NCBI GenBank assembly: GCA_023383055.1
Contig: JAHDYP010000047.1
Span: 1 to 41,313, forward strand
Length of the DNA: 41,313 bases
Direction of reading: 5' to 3'
DNA from: Verrucomicrobiota bacterium
GTDB taxonomy: Bacteria > Verrucomicrobiota > Verrucomicrobiia > Limisphaerales > JAHDYP01
Position 1 is the first letter of the stretch; every line of letters starts with the position of its first letter. This document shows positions 26,480 to 34,307 of the stretch, in pieces. Under the pieces are notes generated by a model, which was given only the letters and a program-made list of their open reading frames with translations, was not told the DNA's origin and did no database searches. The position numbers and the translations under genes are program-made.

Positions 26480-28042
26480 ATGATCACGCGTAGAATCCTG
26501 CTCGCCGCCCTGTGCGGCGCACTCACCCTGGTCTCCGCCCAGGCGGCGGCCGGCAAACCCAACATCGTTGTCATCTGGGGCGACGACATCGGCACCTGGA
26601 ACATCAGCCACAACAACCGCGGCATGATGGGCTACCGGACACCGAACATCGACCGCATCGCCCGCGAAGGGATCGCCTTCACCGACTACTACGGCCAGCA
26701 ATCCTGCACCGCCGGCCGCGCCGCCTTCCTCGGCGGAAACGTGCCCGTCCGCACCGGCATGACCAAGGTCGGCCTGCCCGGCGCCAAGGAAGGCTGGCAG
26801 AAAACCGACGTCACCATCGCCACCGTGCTCAAAGCCCAGGGCTACGCTACCGGCCAATTCGGCAAGAACCACCAGGGCGACCGCGACGAGCACCTGCCCA
26901 CGCTCCATGGTTTCGACGAGTTCTTCGGCAACCTCTACCATCTCAACGCCCAGGAAGAACCGGAGAACGAGGATTATCCGGCCAACATGAGAATGGCCAA
27001 TGGCAAAACCTTCATCGAAACCTACGGCCCGCGCGGCATCATCCGCAGTAAAGCCGATGGCAAGGGCGGTCAGACCGTCGAAGACACCGGCCCGCTTACC
27101 AGGAAGCGCATGGAAACGATCGACGAGGAAACCCTTGCCGCCGCCAAGGATTTCATCACTCGCCAGCACCGGGCCGGAAAACCCTTCTTCTGCTGGTGGA
27201 ACGGCACCCGCATGCACTTCCGCACTCACGTCAAGCAGGAGAACCGGCATCCCGGCAACGACGAATACACCGACGGCATGATCGAGCACGACGGCCACGT
27301 GGGCCAGTTGCTCAAGCTGGTGGATGATCTCGGCCTCGCCAACGACACCATCGTCATGTATTCGACCGACAACGGCCCGCACTATAACACCTGGCCGGAT
27401 GCCGGCACCATGCCCTTCCGCAGCGAGAAGAACTCCAACTGGGAGGGCGCCTACCGGGTGCCCTGCTTTGTCCGCTGGCCCGGGAAGTTCCCCGCCGGCG
27501 TGACGCTCAACGGTATCGTGTCGCACGAGGATTGGTTACCCACGCTCGCCGCCGCCGCCGGCGCCAGTGACGTCAAAGACCAACTCGCCAGGGGTGTGGA
27601 ACTCAACGGCCGGAAATATCGCAACTACGTGGACGGCCATAACCAGCTCGATTACTTCAGCGGCAGCACTGGCCAATCGCCGCGCAACGAGTTCATTTAC
27701 GTGAACGACGACGGCCAGATCGTGGCCATGCGTTACGACGCGTGGAAGGCGGTCTTCCTCGAGAACCGCGGCGTCGCTTTCGGCGTGTGGCGCGAGCCCT
27801 TCACCGAACTGCGCGTCCCCCTGCTGTTCAACCTCCGCCGCGATCCCTTCGAGCGCGCCCAGCACAACTCGAACACCTACAACGACTGGTTCCTCGACCG
27901 CGCCTTCGTGCTCGTGCCGATGCAGCAGATGGCGGGGAAATTCCTGATGACCATGAAGGACTATCCGCCCAGCCAAACCCCCGGCTCGTTCAACCTGGAG
28001 AAAATCCAGAAGCTGATCGAGGCCGGTGCCGGCGCGCGGTAG
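26480..28042 (+). CDS. secreted arylsulfatase (formylglycine type)
   Basis: A 520-residue protein begun at the ATG at 26480, which starts the signal peptide (MITRRILLAALCGALTLVSAQAAA). The mature enzyme opens KPNIVVIWGDDIGTWN with metal-binding Asp35/Asp36. The active-site motif C-T-A-G-R (Cys76-Arg80 in QQSCTAGRAAF) fits the C-x-A/P-x-R signature, whose cysteine is converted to formylglycine. FGKNHQGD and STDNGPHYNTWPDAG carry the other expected metal and substrate residues. It hydrolyses sulfate esters outside the cytoplasm; the chain length and FGKNHQGD segment resemble the arylsulfatase subgroup with a GKNH motif. It needs a formylglycine-generating enzyme or anSME from elsewhere. The next genes include a second sulfatase. 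No Shine-Dalgarno is visible. Confidence 0.93.
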   Translation: MITRRILLAALCGALTLVSAQAAAGKPNIVVIWGDDIGTWNISHNNRGMMGYRTPNIDRIAREGIAFTDYYGQQSCTAGRAAFLGGNVPVRTGMTKVGLPGAKEGWQKTDVTIATVLKAQGYATGQFGKNHQGDRDEHLPTLHGFDEFFGNLYHLNAQEEPENEDYPANMRMANGKTFIETYGPRGIIRSKADGKGGQTVEDTGPLTRKRMETIDEETLAAAKDFITRQHRAGKPFFCWWNGTRMHFRTHVKQENRHPGNDEYTDGMIEHDGHVGQLLKLVDDLGLANDTIVMYSTDNGPHYNTWPDAGTMPFRSEKNSNWEGAYRVPCFVRWPGKFPAGVTLNGIVSHEDWLPTLAAAAGASDVKDQLARGVELNGRKYRNYVDGHNQLDYFSGSTGQSPRNEFIYVNDDGQIVAMRYDAWKAVFLENRGVAFGVWREPFTELRVPLLFNLRRDPFERAQHNSNTYNDWFLDRAFVLVPMQQMAGKFLMTMKDYPPSQTPGSFNLEKIQKLIEAGAGAR

Positions 28043-28253
28043 CCGCACGGCGGATGGATATCCAGCCAGGATGGCCTCGTCGAAAACGACGAACGGACCT
28101 TGCGGTAACCCGCCAAACACCACCAGCAGCCCGCCGCGCTTCGCCGCCGCCTACCACAACACACCGTCCGTGAACCACTCATTGGAGCGTTGTGGCGTTA
28201 GAACGTTGTGGGTTAGTTGACAGCCAGAGCGGGGATGGCCATCCTGCTTGCGG

Positions 28254-28472
28254 ATGAAACCGACCGAGCAGGAAACCCAGAAGTTGTTCCGCGAGCAGTG
28301 TCGTCGTCAGATGGATCGCCCCCTCGCCGCCCGTATCAAGTACGGCTTCTGCCGCACCTACAAGCCGGTCCTCGACGACGCTCCCTGGCGTGCCTTCAAC
28401 TCCATGGCGGAATACCGCGCCTGGTGCGAGGCGAACCTGCCGGACTACCTCGGGTTCAAGCGCGCCCCATGA
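28254..28472 (+). CDS. 72-residue protein paired with nucleotidyltransferase
   Basis: The ATG at 28254 (a TTG at 28248 is also possible) begins MKPTEQETQKLFREQCRRQMDRPLAARIKYGFCRTYKP, and the protein ends EYRAWCEANLPDYLGFKRAP. It is small, basic, mostly helical, and has no signal or membrane segment. The closing WCE-NLPDYLG pattern occurs, as I recall, in small proteins preceding nucleotidyltransferase genes in varied bacteria; I do not know a named family. Its TGA overlaps the ATG of the nucleotidyltransferase (ATGA at 28469-28472), so translation is coupled and the two products probably act together, as antitoxin or adaptor and enzyme. That functional guess is inference. Confidence 0.7.
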   Translation: MKPTEQETQKLFREQCRRQMDRPLAARIKYGFCRTYKPVLDDAPWRAFNSMAEYRAWCEANLPDYLGFKRAP

Positions 28473-29002
28473 CGCCGCGTCAGAGCTTTCACCCGCTGCA
28501 GGCGGAGGAGGTCGCCCGCGCCTTCCAGACCGAAGACGTGGACTATCTCTTCATCGGCAAGAGTGGCGCCATTTTGCTCGGCTACCCTGGCACAACCCAG
28601 GATGTGGACATTTTTCCGGCCCGTTCCGCCGAGAACGGTCGTCGCATTGTGGCCGCATTGCGGAAGATCGGTTTCGAGGTTGGACCCGAGCTCGAGCGGG
28701 AAATCATTGCAGGAAAGGACTTCGTCCAGATCAAGACCGGTCCCTTCGATGTGGACCTCGTCTTTGCGCCTGACGGTATCTCCAGCTTCGCCGAAGCAAA
28801 AGCCCGCAGTCTGACCGAGAACATCTTTCGCGTCGCCAACCTGCGCGACATCATCGCCAGCAAACGGGCCAGCGGACGCCAGAAGGACCAGATCGAACTC
28901 CCGCTCTTGGAGAGTTTCCGGCAGGAGTATGAAAAGCGCCACGCGCCCCTCTTGCGCTCCGCCGCCAAGATCGCGGGCGAGCAAGGGCGAGATCACCCGT
29001 AG
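28469..29002 (+). CDS. nucleotidyltransferase-fold protein (AbiEii/DUF6036-like)
   Basis: A 177-residue protein begun at the ATG at 28469, overlapping the previous stop by 4 bp. The N-terminal half has the polymerase-beta-type nucleotidyltransferase signature. It reads FIGKSGAILLGYPGTTQDVDIF (29-49), with the metal-binding Asp45-x-Asp47, and then a third acidic strand FDVDLVFA (Asp94/Asp96). The C-terminal part is helical (NLRDIIASKRASGRQKDQIELPLLESF), as in minimal nucleotidyltransferases that modify tRNA or proteins in toxin-antitoxin and abortive-infection systems. The active-site residues look intact, so an enzyme is expected. Substrate and partner are unknown; the coupled 72-residue gene is the obvious partner. 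Confidence 0.8.
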   Translation: MTPRQSFHPLQAEEVARAFQTEDVDYLFIGKSGAILLGYPGTTQDVDIFPARSAENGRRIVAALRKIGFEVGPELEREIIAGKDFVQIKTGPFDVDLVFAPDGISSFAEAKARSLTENIFRVANLRDIIASKRASGRQKDQIELPLLESFRQEYEKRHAPLLRSAAKIAGEQGRDHP

Positions 29003-29020
29003 TTGGCTGCGATGGTAACG

Positions 29021-29077
29021 TCGATCATGGTCGATCGTGGCGATCGTGGTCGAACCAAGGTAACCACCAAGGTAACC
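29021..29077. repeat. tandem short repeats after the nucleotidyltransferase gene
   Basis: TCGATCATGG and TCGATCGTGG with a shortened CGATCGTGG (29021-29049) are followed by two perfect tandem copies of ACCAAGGTAACC (29054-29065, 29066-29077). The region sits between the nucleotidyltransferase stop and the HAD gene start. The style resembles the AAGG/CGA arms around the four-helix-bundle remnant. No ORF is convincing here. Confidence 0.6.
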
Positions 29078-29203
29078 ATAGACCTGCTTTTGTATCGGGG
29101 TTGCCCGGTGCCAGACACGCCTGGTAGCATCGCTCCCGAAAACACTCAGCGGCTCGCTGCCCACGATTGCCGAATTGGAACAGGAACTGGAACAATCCAC
29201 ACT

Positions 29204-30205
29204 ATGAAAGGCAGACCCATCAAGATTAGCGCCCTGCTCGCATTCCTTGTGGTCAGACTCCTCGCGAGTCCGGCCTTGGCCTCCGACCCACTGCCTTCCT
29301 GGAACGACGGCACCGCGAAGCAGAGCATCACTGCCTTTGTCGAAAGAGTGACCCGGGAGGATTCTCCCGACTTCGTGCCCGCCCCGGAGCGAATCGCCGT
29401 TTTCGATAATGACGGCTGCCTCTGGGCCGAGCAGCCAATCTATTTCCAGGCATCCTTCATTTTCGACCGCATCAAAGCCCTCGCGCCGCAACACCCGGAA
29501 TGGCAAACGCAGGAGCCCTTCGCTTTCGTGTTGAAGGGCGACGTGAAAGCCGCGCTGGCCGGAGGGGAGAAAGCGCTGCTGGAAATGGCGATGGCCACGC
29601 ACGCCGGCATGACCACGGACGAGTTCGAGCGAATTGTCCGTCACTGGCTCGCCACGGCCAAACATCCGACCACCGGCAGGCACTACACCGCAATGGTGTA
29701 CCAGCCCATGCTCGAACTGCTGGCCTGCCTCCGCGCCAACGGCTTCAAAACATTCATCGTCTCCGGAGGCGGCATTGAATTCATGCGTGTCTTTGCCGAG
29801 CGGGTTTACGGCGTGCCGCCGGAACAAGTCATCGGCAGCAGCATCCAGACGAAATACGAAGTCCGCGATGGCCAACCCGTGATTGTGCGCCTGCCCGAGC
29901 TCCATTTCATCGACGACAAAGAGGGCAAACCCGTCGGCATCCAGCAACACATCGGCCGCCGACCGCTGATGGCATTCGGCAATTCCGACGGCGACTTCCA
30001 GATGCTCGAATGGACCACCGCCGGTAAGGGTCCGCGCTTCGGCCTCCTCGTCCACCACGACGACGCGGTGCGTGAGTGGGCCTACGACCGCGAATCCCAC
30101 ATCGGCCGGCTCGAGCGCGGCCTCGACGAGGGTCCCAGGCGTGGTTGGACGATCGTGAGCATGAAAGGACATTGGAAGTCGGTCTTCCCGAGCCCAACGA
30201 GATGA
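29204..30205 (+). CDS. exported HAD-superfamily phosphatase
   Basis: A 333-residue protein from the ATG at 29204, which starts a signal peptide (ISALLAFLVVRLLASPALA|S). The in-frame upstream extension to 29003 is repeat DNA and was excluded. HAD motif I is FDNDGCLW (Asp68 nucleophile, Asp70 acid/base), motif II the SGG of FIVSGGGIEFM, and motif III/IV GNSDGDFQML. The sequence between motifs I and II (WAEQPIYFQASFIFDRIKAL) is typical of a secreted HAD subgroup that annotators call haloacid dehalogenase-like hydrolase or phosphoserine-phosphatase-like. It would remove phosphate from a small molecule outside the cytoplasm; the substrate is unknown. The second sulfatase starts 90 bp downstream on the same strand, so co-transcription is possible. 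Confidence 0.85.
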   Translation: MKGRPIKISALLAFLVVRLLASPALASDPLPSWNDGTAKQSITAFVERVTREDSPDFVPAPERIAVFDNDGCLWAEQPIYFQASFIFDRIKALAPQHPEWQTQEPFAFVLKGDVKAALAGGEKALLEMAMATHAGMTTDEFERIVRHWLATAKHPTTGRHYTAMVYQPMLELLACLRANGFKTFIVSGGGIEFMRVFAERVYGVPPEQVIGSSIQTKYEVRDGQPVIVRLPELHFIDDKEGKPVGIQQHIGRRPLMAFGNSDGDFQMLEWTTAGKGPRFGLLVHHDDAVREWAYDRESHIGRLERGLDEGPRRGWTIVSMKGHWKSVFPSPTR

Positions 30206-30295
30206 TCGTCGGGAATCGGGGTCGGATTCGAGGGCTCGAAGAATAGTCTGGAATGTTGCGATGGAACCGGGGTAGAACCTCCACCCTGTCAAACT

Positions 30296-31816
30296 ATGAA
30301 AAGCAACTCGATTCGGGCGCGCGCCCTCGGGCTGTTACTGGGCGGCCTCGTCACGGCCGCAGCCGCGGTCCCGGGCTCCACCCAGGCGACAGCGGGGCCT
30401 GCCGTCAAACCCAACATCGTCCACATCGTCGCGGATGACCTCGGCTGGAAGGATGTCGGTTTCAACGGCTGCGCCGACATCCGGACGCCAAACCTCGACG
30501 CCCTCGCCGCCAGCGGCGCGAAGCTCACCCAATTCTATGTCCAGCCCATGTGCACGCCCACGCGCGCGGCGTTGATGACCGGCCGTTATCCGTTCCGCTA
30601 CGGCCTCCAGACCATTGTCATCCCCGGCCCGGCTGACTACGGCCTCGACACCAGCGAGTGGCTCCTGCCGCAATGCCTCAAGGAAGCCGGCTACACCACC
30701 GCCATCATCGGCAAGTGGCATCTCGGCCACGCTCACACCAAGTATTGGCCGAAGCAGCGCGGCTTCGATTACCACTACGGCGCGATGATCGGTGAGCTGG
30801 ACTATTTCACGCACAGCGACGCCGGCGTGCTCGACTGGTTCCGCAATAACCGCCCGGTCCGCGAGCAGGGCTACACCACCCAGCTCCTCGGCAACGACGC
30901 CGTCAAATACATCAACGAGCAGAACGCGGATAAACCATTCTACCTCTACCTCGCCTTCAACGCCCCGCACACGCCCTATCAAGCACCGAAGGAATACGTT
31001 GACCGCTACCCGAACATCGCCGACCCCACCCGCCGCACTTACGCCGGCATGGTCACCTGCCTCGATGACGAAATCGGCCGCGTCATCGCCGCGCTCGACC
31101 GGAAAGGCCTGCGCCATAACACGCTCATCCTTTTCCACAGCGACAACGGCGGCACGAAGAACGCCATGTTCGCTGGGCAAATGGCCGATTTGTCCAAAAC
31201 CAGGATCCCTTGCGACAACGGCCCTTACCGCGATGGCAAAGGCTCGCACTTTGAAGGCGGTTGCCTCGTCCCCGCCATCGCCAACTGGCCTGGCCGGATC
31301 AAGGCCCGGAACGTAAACGGCCTCAATCACTCCGTGGACCTCTCTCCCACGCTCGCCACGCTGGCCGGGGCGTCCACCGAGAGGTGCAAGCCACTCGACG
31401 GCATGAACGTCTGGGACACCATCGCCGAAGGCAAACCTTCGCCCCGCGCCGAGATCATTTACAACGTCGAGCCATTCCGCGGCGCAGTGCGCCAGGAAAA
31501 TTGGAAACTCATCTGGCGCACGCTCATTCCCACGAGTGTTGACCTCTATGACCTCGCCGAAGACCCCTTTGAACAACGCAACCTCGCCGCCGCGCATCCC
31601 GACAAGGTGGCCGCGATGCAGGCGCGCCTCAACGCGCTCGGCAAGGAATCCACCAAGCCGCTGGCGCTCATCTACGTCACCCGCGTCGGATTGGCGCATG
31701 GCAAGCCACTCATGGCTTCCGAAGACGGCGAGGGTCCGGCCATGGTCGAGAATCACGCTTACGCGATCACCGACGAGGGCTTCGGCGAGACCGAGGCTGA
31801 GCCCGACCGTCACTGA
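30296..31816 (+). CDS. secreted arylsulfatase (formylglycine type)
   Basis: A 506-residue protein from the ATG at 30296 with an N-terminal signal (ARALGLLLGGLVTAAAAVPGST). The mature part begins KPNIVHIVADDLGWKDVGFNG with metal ligands Asp47/Asp48. The active-site motif Cys86-Thr-Pro-Thr-Arg90 (PMCTPTRAALMTGRYPFRYG) is the classic formylglycine signature. IIGKWHLGHAH and FHSDNGGTKNA carry the other catalytic Lys/His and metal Asp/Asn. It is arylsulfatase-B-like (animal-type and polysaccharide sulfatases) and is only distantly similar to the sulfatase at 26480. Together with the first sulfatase and the fucosidase it fits desulfation of a sulfated glycan. The frame on the opposite strand (about 490 codons) is a high-GC shadow. 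Confidence 0.94.
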   Translation: MKSNSIRARALGLLLGGLVTAAAAVPGSTQATAGPAVKPNIVHIVADDLGWKDVGFNGCADIRTPNLDALAASGAKLTQFYVQPMCTPTRAALMTGRYPFRYGLQTIVIPGPADYGLDTSEWLLPQCLKEAGYTTAIIGKWHLGHAHTKYWPKQRGFDYHYGAMIGELDYFTHSDAGVLDWFRNNRPVREQGYTTQLLGNDAVKYINEQNADKPFYLYLAFNAPHTPYQAPKEYVDRYPNIADPTRRTYAGMVTCLDDEIGRVIAALDRKGLRHNTLILFHSDNGGTKNAMFAGQMADLSKTRIPCDNGPYRDGKGSHFEGGCLVPAIANWPGRIKARNVNGLNHSVDLSPTLATLAGASTERCKPLDGMNVWDTIAEGKPSPRAEIIYNVEPFRGAVRQENWKLIWRTLIPTSVDLYDLAEDPFEQRNLAAAHPDKVAAMQARLNALGKESTKPLALIYVTRVGLAHGKPLMASEDGEGPAMVENHAYAITDEGFGETEAEPDRH

Positions 31817-31862
31817 TAAGCGCCCGCGTCAGACTAGAACTCCTCCGCATTGATGAACTGAC

Positions 31863-32185
31863 ATGGACCGCACCCTTCTTTCATTACTCTTCGCCGGCGG
31901 ATTGTTCGTGGGCATGATGCTGCTGCTCGAGTTGGGTCGGCGCCTCGGCCGCCGGCGGCGCAGGAGCGACGAGGAAGGCGCTCGCGCCGGACTCGGCGCG
32001 GTCGAGGGCGCCGTCTTCGCCCTCATGGGGCTGCTCATCGCCTTTACCTTTTCGGGCGCGGCGTCGCGCTTTGATGCCCGAAGGGAGTTGATCGTCCAGG
32101 AGGCGAATGCGATCGGCACGGCCTGGCTTCGGCTGGACCTACTGCCGACGAGGCGCTCATCGAGTTGCGCCGGGGCATGGAGTAA
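31863..32185 (+). pseudogene. DUF4239-type membrane protein, truncated and frameshifted
   Basis: The ATG at 31863 opens MDRTLLSLLFAGGLFVGMMLLLELGRRLGRRRR. It continues to a second hydrophobic segment (AVFALMGLLIAFTFSGAASRFDARRELIVQEANAIGTAWLRLDLLP), the N-terminal signature of the DUF4239 (bestrophin-like) inner-membrane family. Intact members run about 250 residues with further membrane segments. Here, near 32146-32150, the frame must shift by one base to continue as DEALIELRRGME, and a TAA follows at 32183. The rest is missing, and the solute-binding-protein gene, on the opposite strand, ends at 32195. It is a decayed fragment. The long frame to 32372 is only read-through into that gene. 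Confidence 0.65.
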
Positions 32186-32194
32186 TCGCGAGCG

Positions 32195-33022
32195 TTACTC
32201 GCCCGTGGCTCCCCACCGGCGGAACACCTTGAGCAACGAACCGTCCTTGGCTGACCGATCGATGAAATCGTTGGCGGCCTTGAGCAGGGCTTCGTCGCCC
32301 CGGCGCACGGCCCAACCGAGAGGTTCCTCGCTCAAAAGCATCGGCACATTCGACAGGCCGTCGCCACTGTGAATCCCGGCCAGATACCAGACCAGCGTCG
32401 AGTCGCTGATAAACAGGTCGATCTTCTTCTTCTTGAGCGCCGAGACTGCGTCCTCGGGCTTCGTGAAGACCTTGCGTTTGGTCCTGGCGAACTCACGTTG
32501 AACCAAAAACTCCCCGGTGGTGGCCTTGATCACACCCACCACGCCTGGCAACGGCTGGGGAAAACCCAGGGCGTAACGGCCGCGGTCGTCCCGCCGGATG
32601 AGCGCCATCTGACCCAGCACAAAGTAGGGGCGCGTGAAGGCGACCACATGACCCCGTGCCGGTGTGATCGACATCGACGACATGATGATGTCGATCCGGT
32701 TGGCGTTGAGCGCCGCGATCTGGTCCTCCCACGGCAGCGGCACAAACACCACCGGCCGGCCTAGCTGCTCGCCGAACCGGCGGGCAAGGTCAACCTCGAC
32801 CCCGGCGAGTTCCTTGTTCTGTTTGAACGCCATGGGTGGGAAAACCGGCGAGATGCCGACCCGCAGCGGGCTGTTCTCAGCCGCCAGCACCTGGTTCGGG
32901 GCCAGAGCGACCCATGCCAGGCCCAGAAATGCCAGGAGTTGGCCGGCTCGGCTCAAGGCCGAGAGACGTGGGAATGCGCGGTCTGCGCGGTCAGGATTCA
33001 TGAGTGCGGTCGTTTCGGACAT
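32195..33022 (-). CDS. periplasmic solute-binding protein (family 3)
   Basis: A 275-residue protein; starts at 33022 or 33001 are both possible. A membrane/signal segment (about 27-48, LLAFLGLAWVALAPNQVLAAE) precedes the mature SBP_bac_3 domain: LRVGISPVFPPMAFKQNKELAGVEVDLARRFGEQLG, then the diagnostic NRIDIIMSSMSITPARGHVVAFTRPYF, and a C-terminal lobe ending FIDRSAKDGSLLKVFRRWG. This family delivers amino acids or small polar ligands to ABC transporters, or senses them for enzymes and regulators. No permease or ATPase gene is nearby, so it is an orphan that either serves a distant transporter or signals. Its 3' end converges with the truncated DUF4239 gene. Confidence 0.88.
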   Translation of the reverse strand: MSETTALMNPDRADRAFPRLSALSRAGQLLAFLGLAWVALAPNQVLAAENSPLRVGISPVFPPMAFKQNKELAGVEVDLARRFGEQLGRPVVFVPLPWEDQIAALNANRIDIIMSSMSITPARGHVVAFTRPYFVLGQMALIRRDDRGRYALGFPQPLPGVVGVIKATTGEFLVQREFARTKRKVFTKPEDAVSALKKKKIDLFISDSTLVWYLAGIHSGDGLSNVPMLLSEEPLGWAVRRGDEALLKAANDFIDRSAKDGSLLKVFRRWGATGE

Positions 33023-33142
33023 CGCCCATTCTTAAGCGTCATGCCCGGCTGACGTCAATCCTTCCGCTGGCGAGCTGGCGATGCGATCTGGTGAGAGCCC
33101 GGGCTGATCGGACGATCGGACCGTGGTGCGAACCTGCACCAC

Positions 33143-34285
33143 TCAAAAATCCAAACCCAACCCGACGACCAACCGATAGTCGTCCGGTTTGGGCTGCGTA
33201 CCGTCGGCGCCGACCTTGGGATTGCTGATGCGATCCCAGACAAAGGAAACGTCCAGATCCAAACGCTTGGTCACGTCGAGCGACAGGGTGACGACGCTGT
33301 GGTGGGTGGTTTCACCCACCTCGCGGCGGGTGTACTGACCCCGATACTCCAGGATCAGTTCGACCCGGCGGGTGATGTCCCAGTCAAACCGACTGCCAAA
33401 CGCCAGCGCGCCGGCGCCGGTCGCCCGATCCTCCCCGGGTTCGACGGACTCAAACACATTATACTGGTAGGCCGGCCCGGCCGTGATGGTCCATTCCAGA
33501 TCCCGCCGGTCGATGAGGTCATAGCCGACACCGACCCCACCCGTCAGCCGGTACTCCAGGTTCTGAAACGGGTCTTTGTAGTACTCAGCGAACGGTAGGA
33601 TCAGATAAAACCGCCGCGAAAGCCACAGATCGAACTCGCTGTTTACCCGGTGATTGTTGGCGCTTTCGATGTCGTCGATACGGCTGACATTGCCGATGTA
33701 ATCGAGGGTGAGCCGCGTCGCCGGCGTCCGACGCTGCAGGTGAGCCTGGGCGTTATATTCGACCTGCCGGGTGTTCCCCGCCCGAAGAGTCAGTCCGACC
33801 GAAACTGTCCCCGACCAGTAGTTCAATTCCTTGGATCCGCCTGGCGTCAGGCTCTGCAACCGGTTCCGCGCATAAACCCGCGGTTCTGTCCCTTCCACCG
33901 TGATCTCCCCAGGCGTGATCATGACCGGCCCCGACACCAATTCCCCATCCACGAACAGCACGTCGAGCCAGCGCGGTGACCGCAACTGGCGGATGTCCTT
34001 CCAGTCGAATGTCAGGTCATCCAGTTCTTCGCTGTCGAACTCGAGTTCGCGGTCCTGCATGGCCTTGACGCGGCCCTTCAGCCATTCGCCCGACTTGAGC
34101 TGAATCCAGTCAAAGCGATCCTCCGGAGGGACCCAGCTCAGGTGCGGCAACGCGGAGTTCGTGAGGGCCGGCAGTTCGGGCGCGAGGTTGGCCGCGGCAC
34201 GCAGGACGGTGGAACACGCCGGGAGCAAGCCGCCAGCCAGGAAGACCAGCAGCACTCGCGCGAGGTGACCAGGCAGGACACTCAT
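33143..34285 (-). CDS. DUF481-family outer-membrane beta-barrel protein with lipoprotein-type signal
   Basis: A 380-residue protein from the ATG at 34285, chosen because it begins a signal peptide with a lipobox (LLVFLAGGLLPAC|S). Residues about 50-165 form a soluble N-terminal part with LKSGEWLKGRVKAMQDRELEFDSEELDDLTFDWKDIRQLRSP. Similar segments precede DUF481 barrels (YdiY-like). The last about 210 residues alternate polar and hydrophobic residues in beta strands (NYWSGTVSVGLTLRAGNTRQVEYNAQAHLQRR... YRLVVGLGLDF) and end with a C-terminal Phe, the typical outer-membrane barrel ending. The gene lies 22 bp behind the lipoprotein gene and is the last of the fucosidase operon. A lipid-anchored barrel would be unusual, so lipidation needs proof; cargo is unknown. 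Confidence 0.78.
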   Translation of the reverse strand: MSVLPGHLARVLLVFLAGGLLPACSTVLRAAANLAPELPALTNSALPHLSWVPPEDRFDWIQLKSGEWLKGRVKAMQDRELEFDSEELDDLTFDWKDIRQLRSPRWLDVLFVDGELVSGPVMITPGEITVEGTEPRVYARNRLQSLTPGGSKELNYWSGTVSVGLTLRAGNTRQVEYNAQAHLQRRTPATRLTLDYIGNVSRIDDIESANNHRVNSEFDLWLSRRFYLILPFAEYYKDPFQNLEYRLTGGVGVGYDLIDRRDLEWTITAGPAYQYNVFESVEPGEDRATGAGALAFGSRFDWDITRRVELILEYRGQYTRREVGETTHHSVVTLSLDVTKRLDLDVSFVWDRISNPKVGADGTQPKPDDYRLVVGLGLDF

Positions 34286-34307
34286 GGAGTTGCTCGCATC
34301 GGGTTCG

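Noticed and set aside
28217..28245. TTGACA at 28217-28222 as a -35 box for the small-protein/nucleotidyltransferase pair
   Set aside because: No reasonable -10 hexamer lies 16-18 bp downstream, and the start codon is too close.
30335..31813. 492-codon minus-strand frame opposite the second sulfatase
   Set aside because: Antisense shadow; the sulfatase has an intact formylglycine motif on the plus strand.
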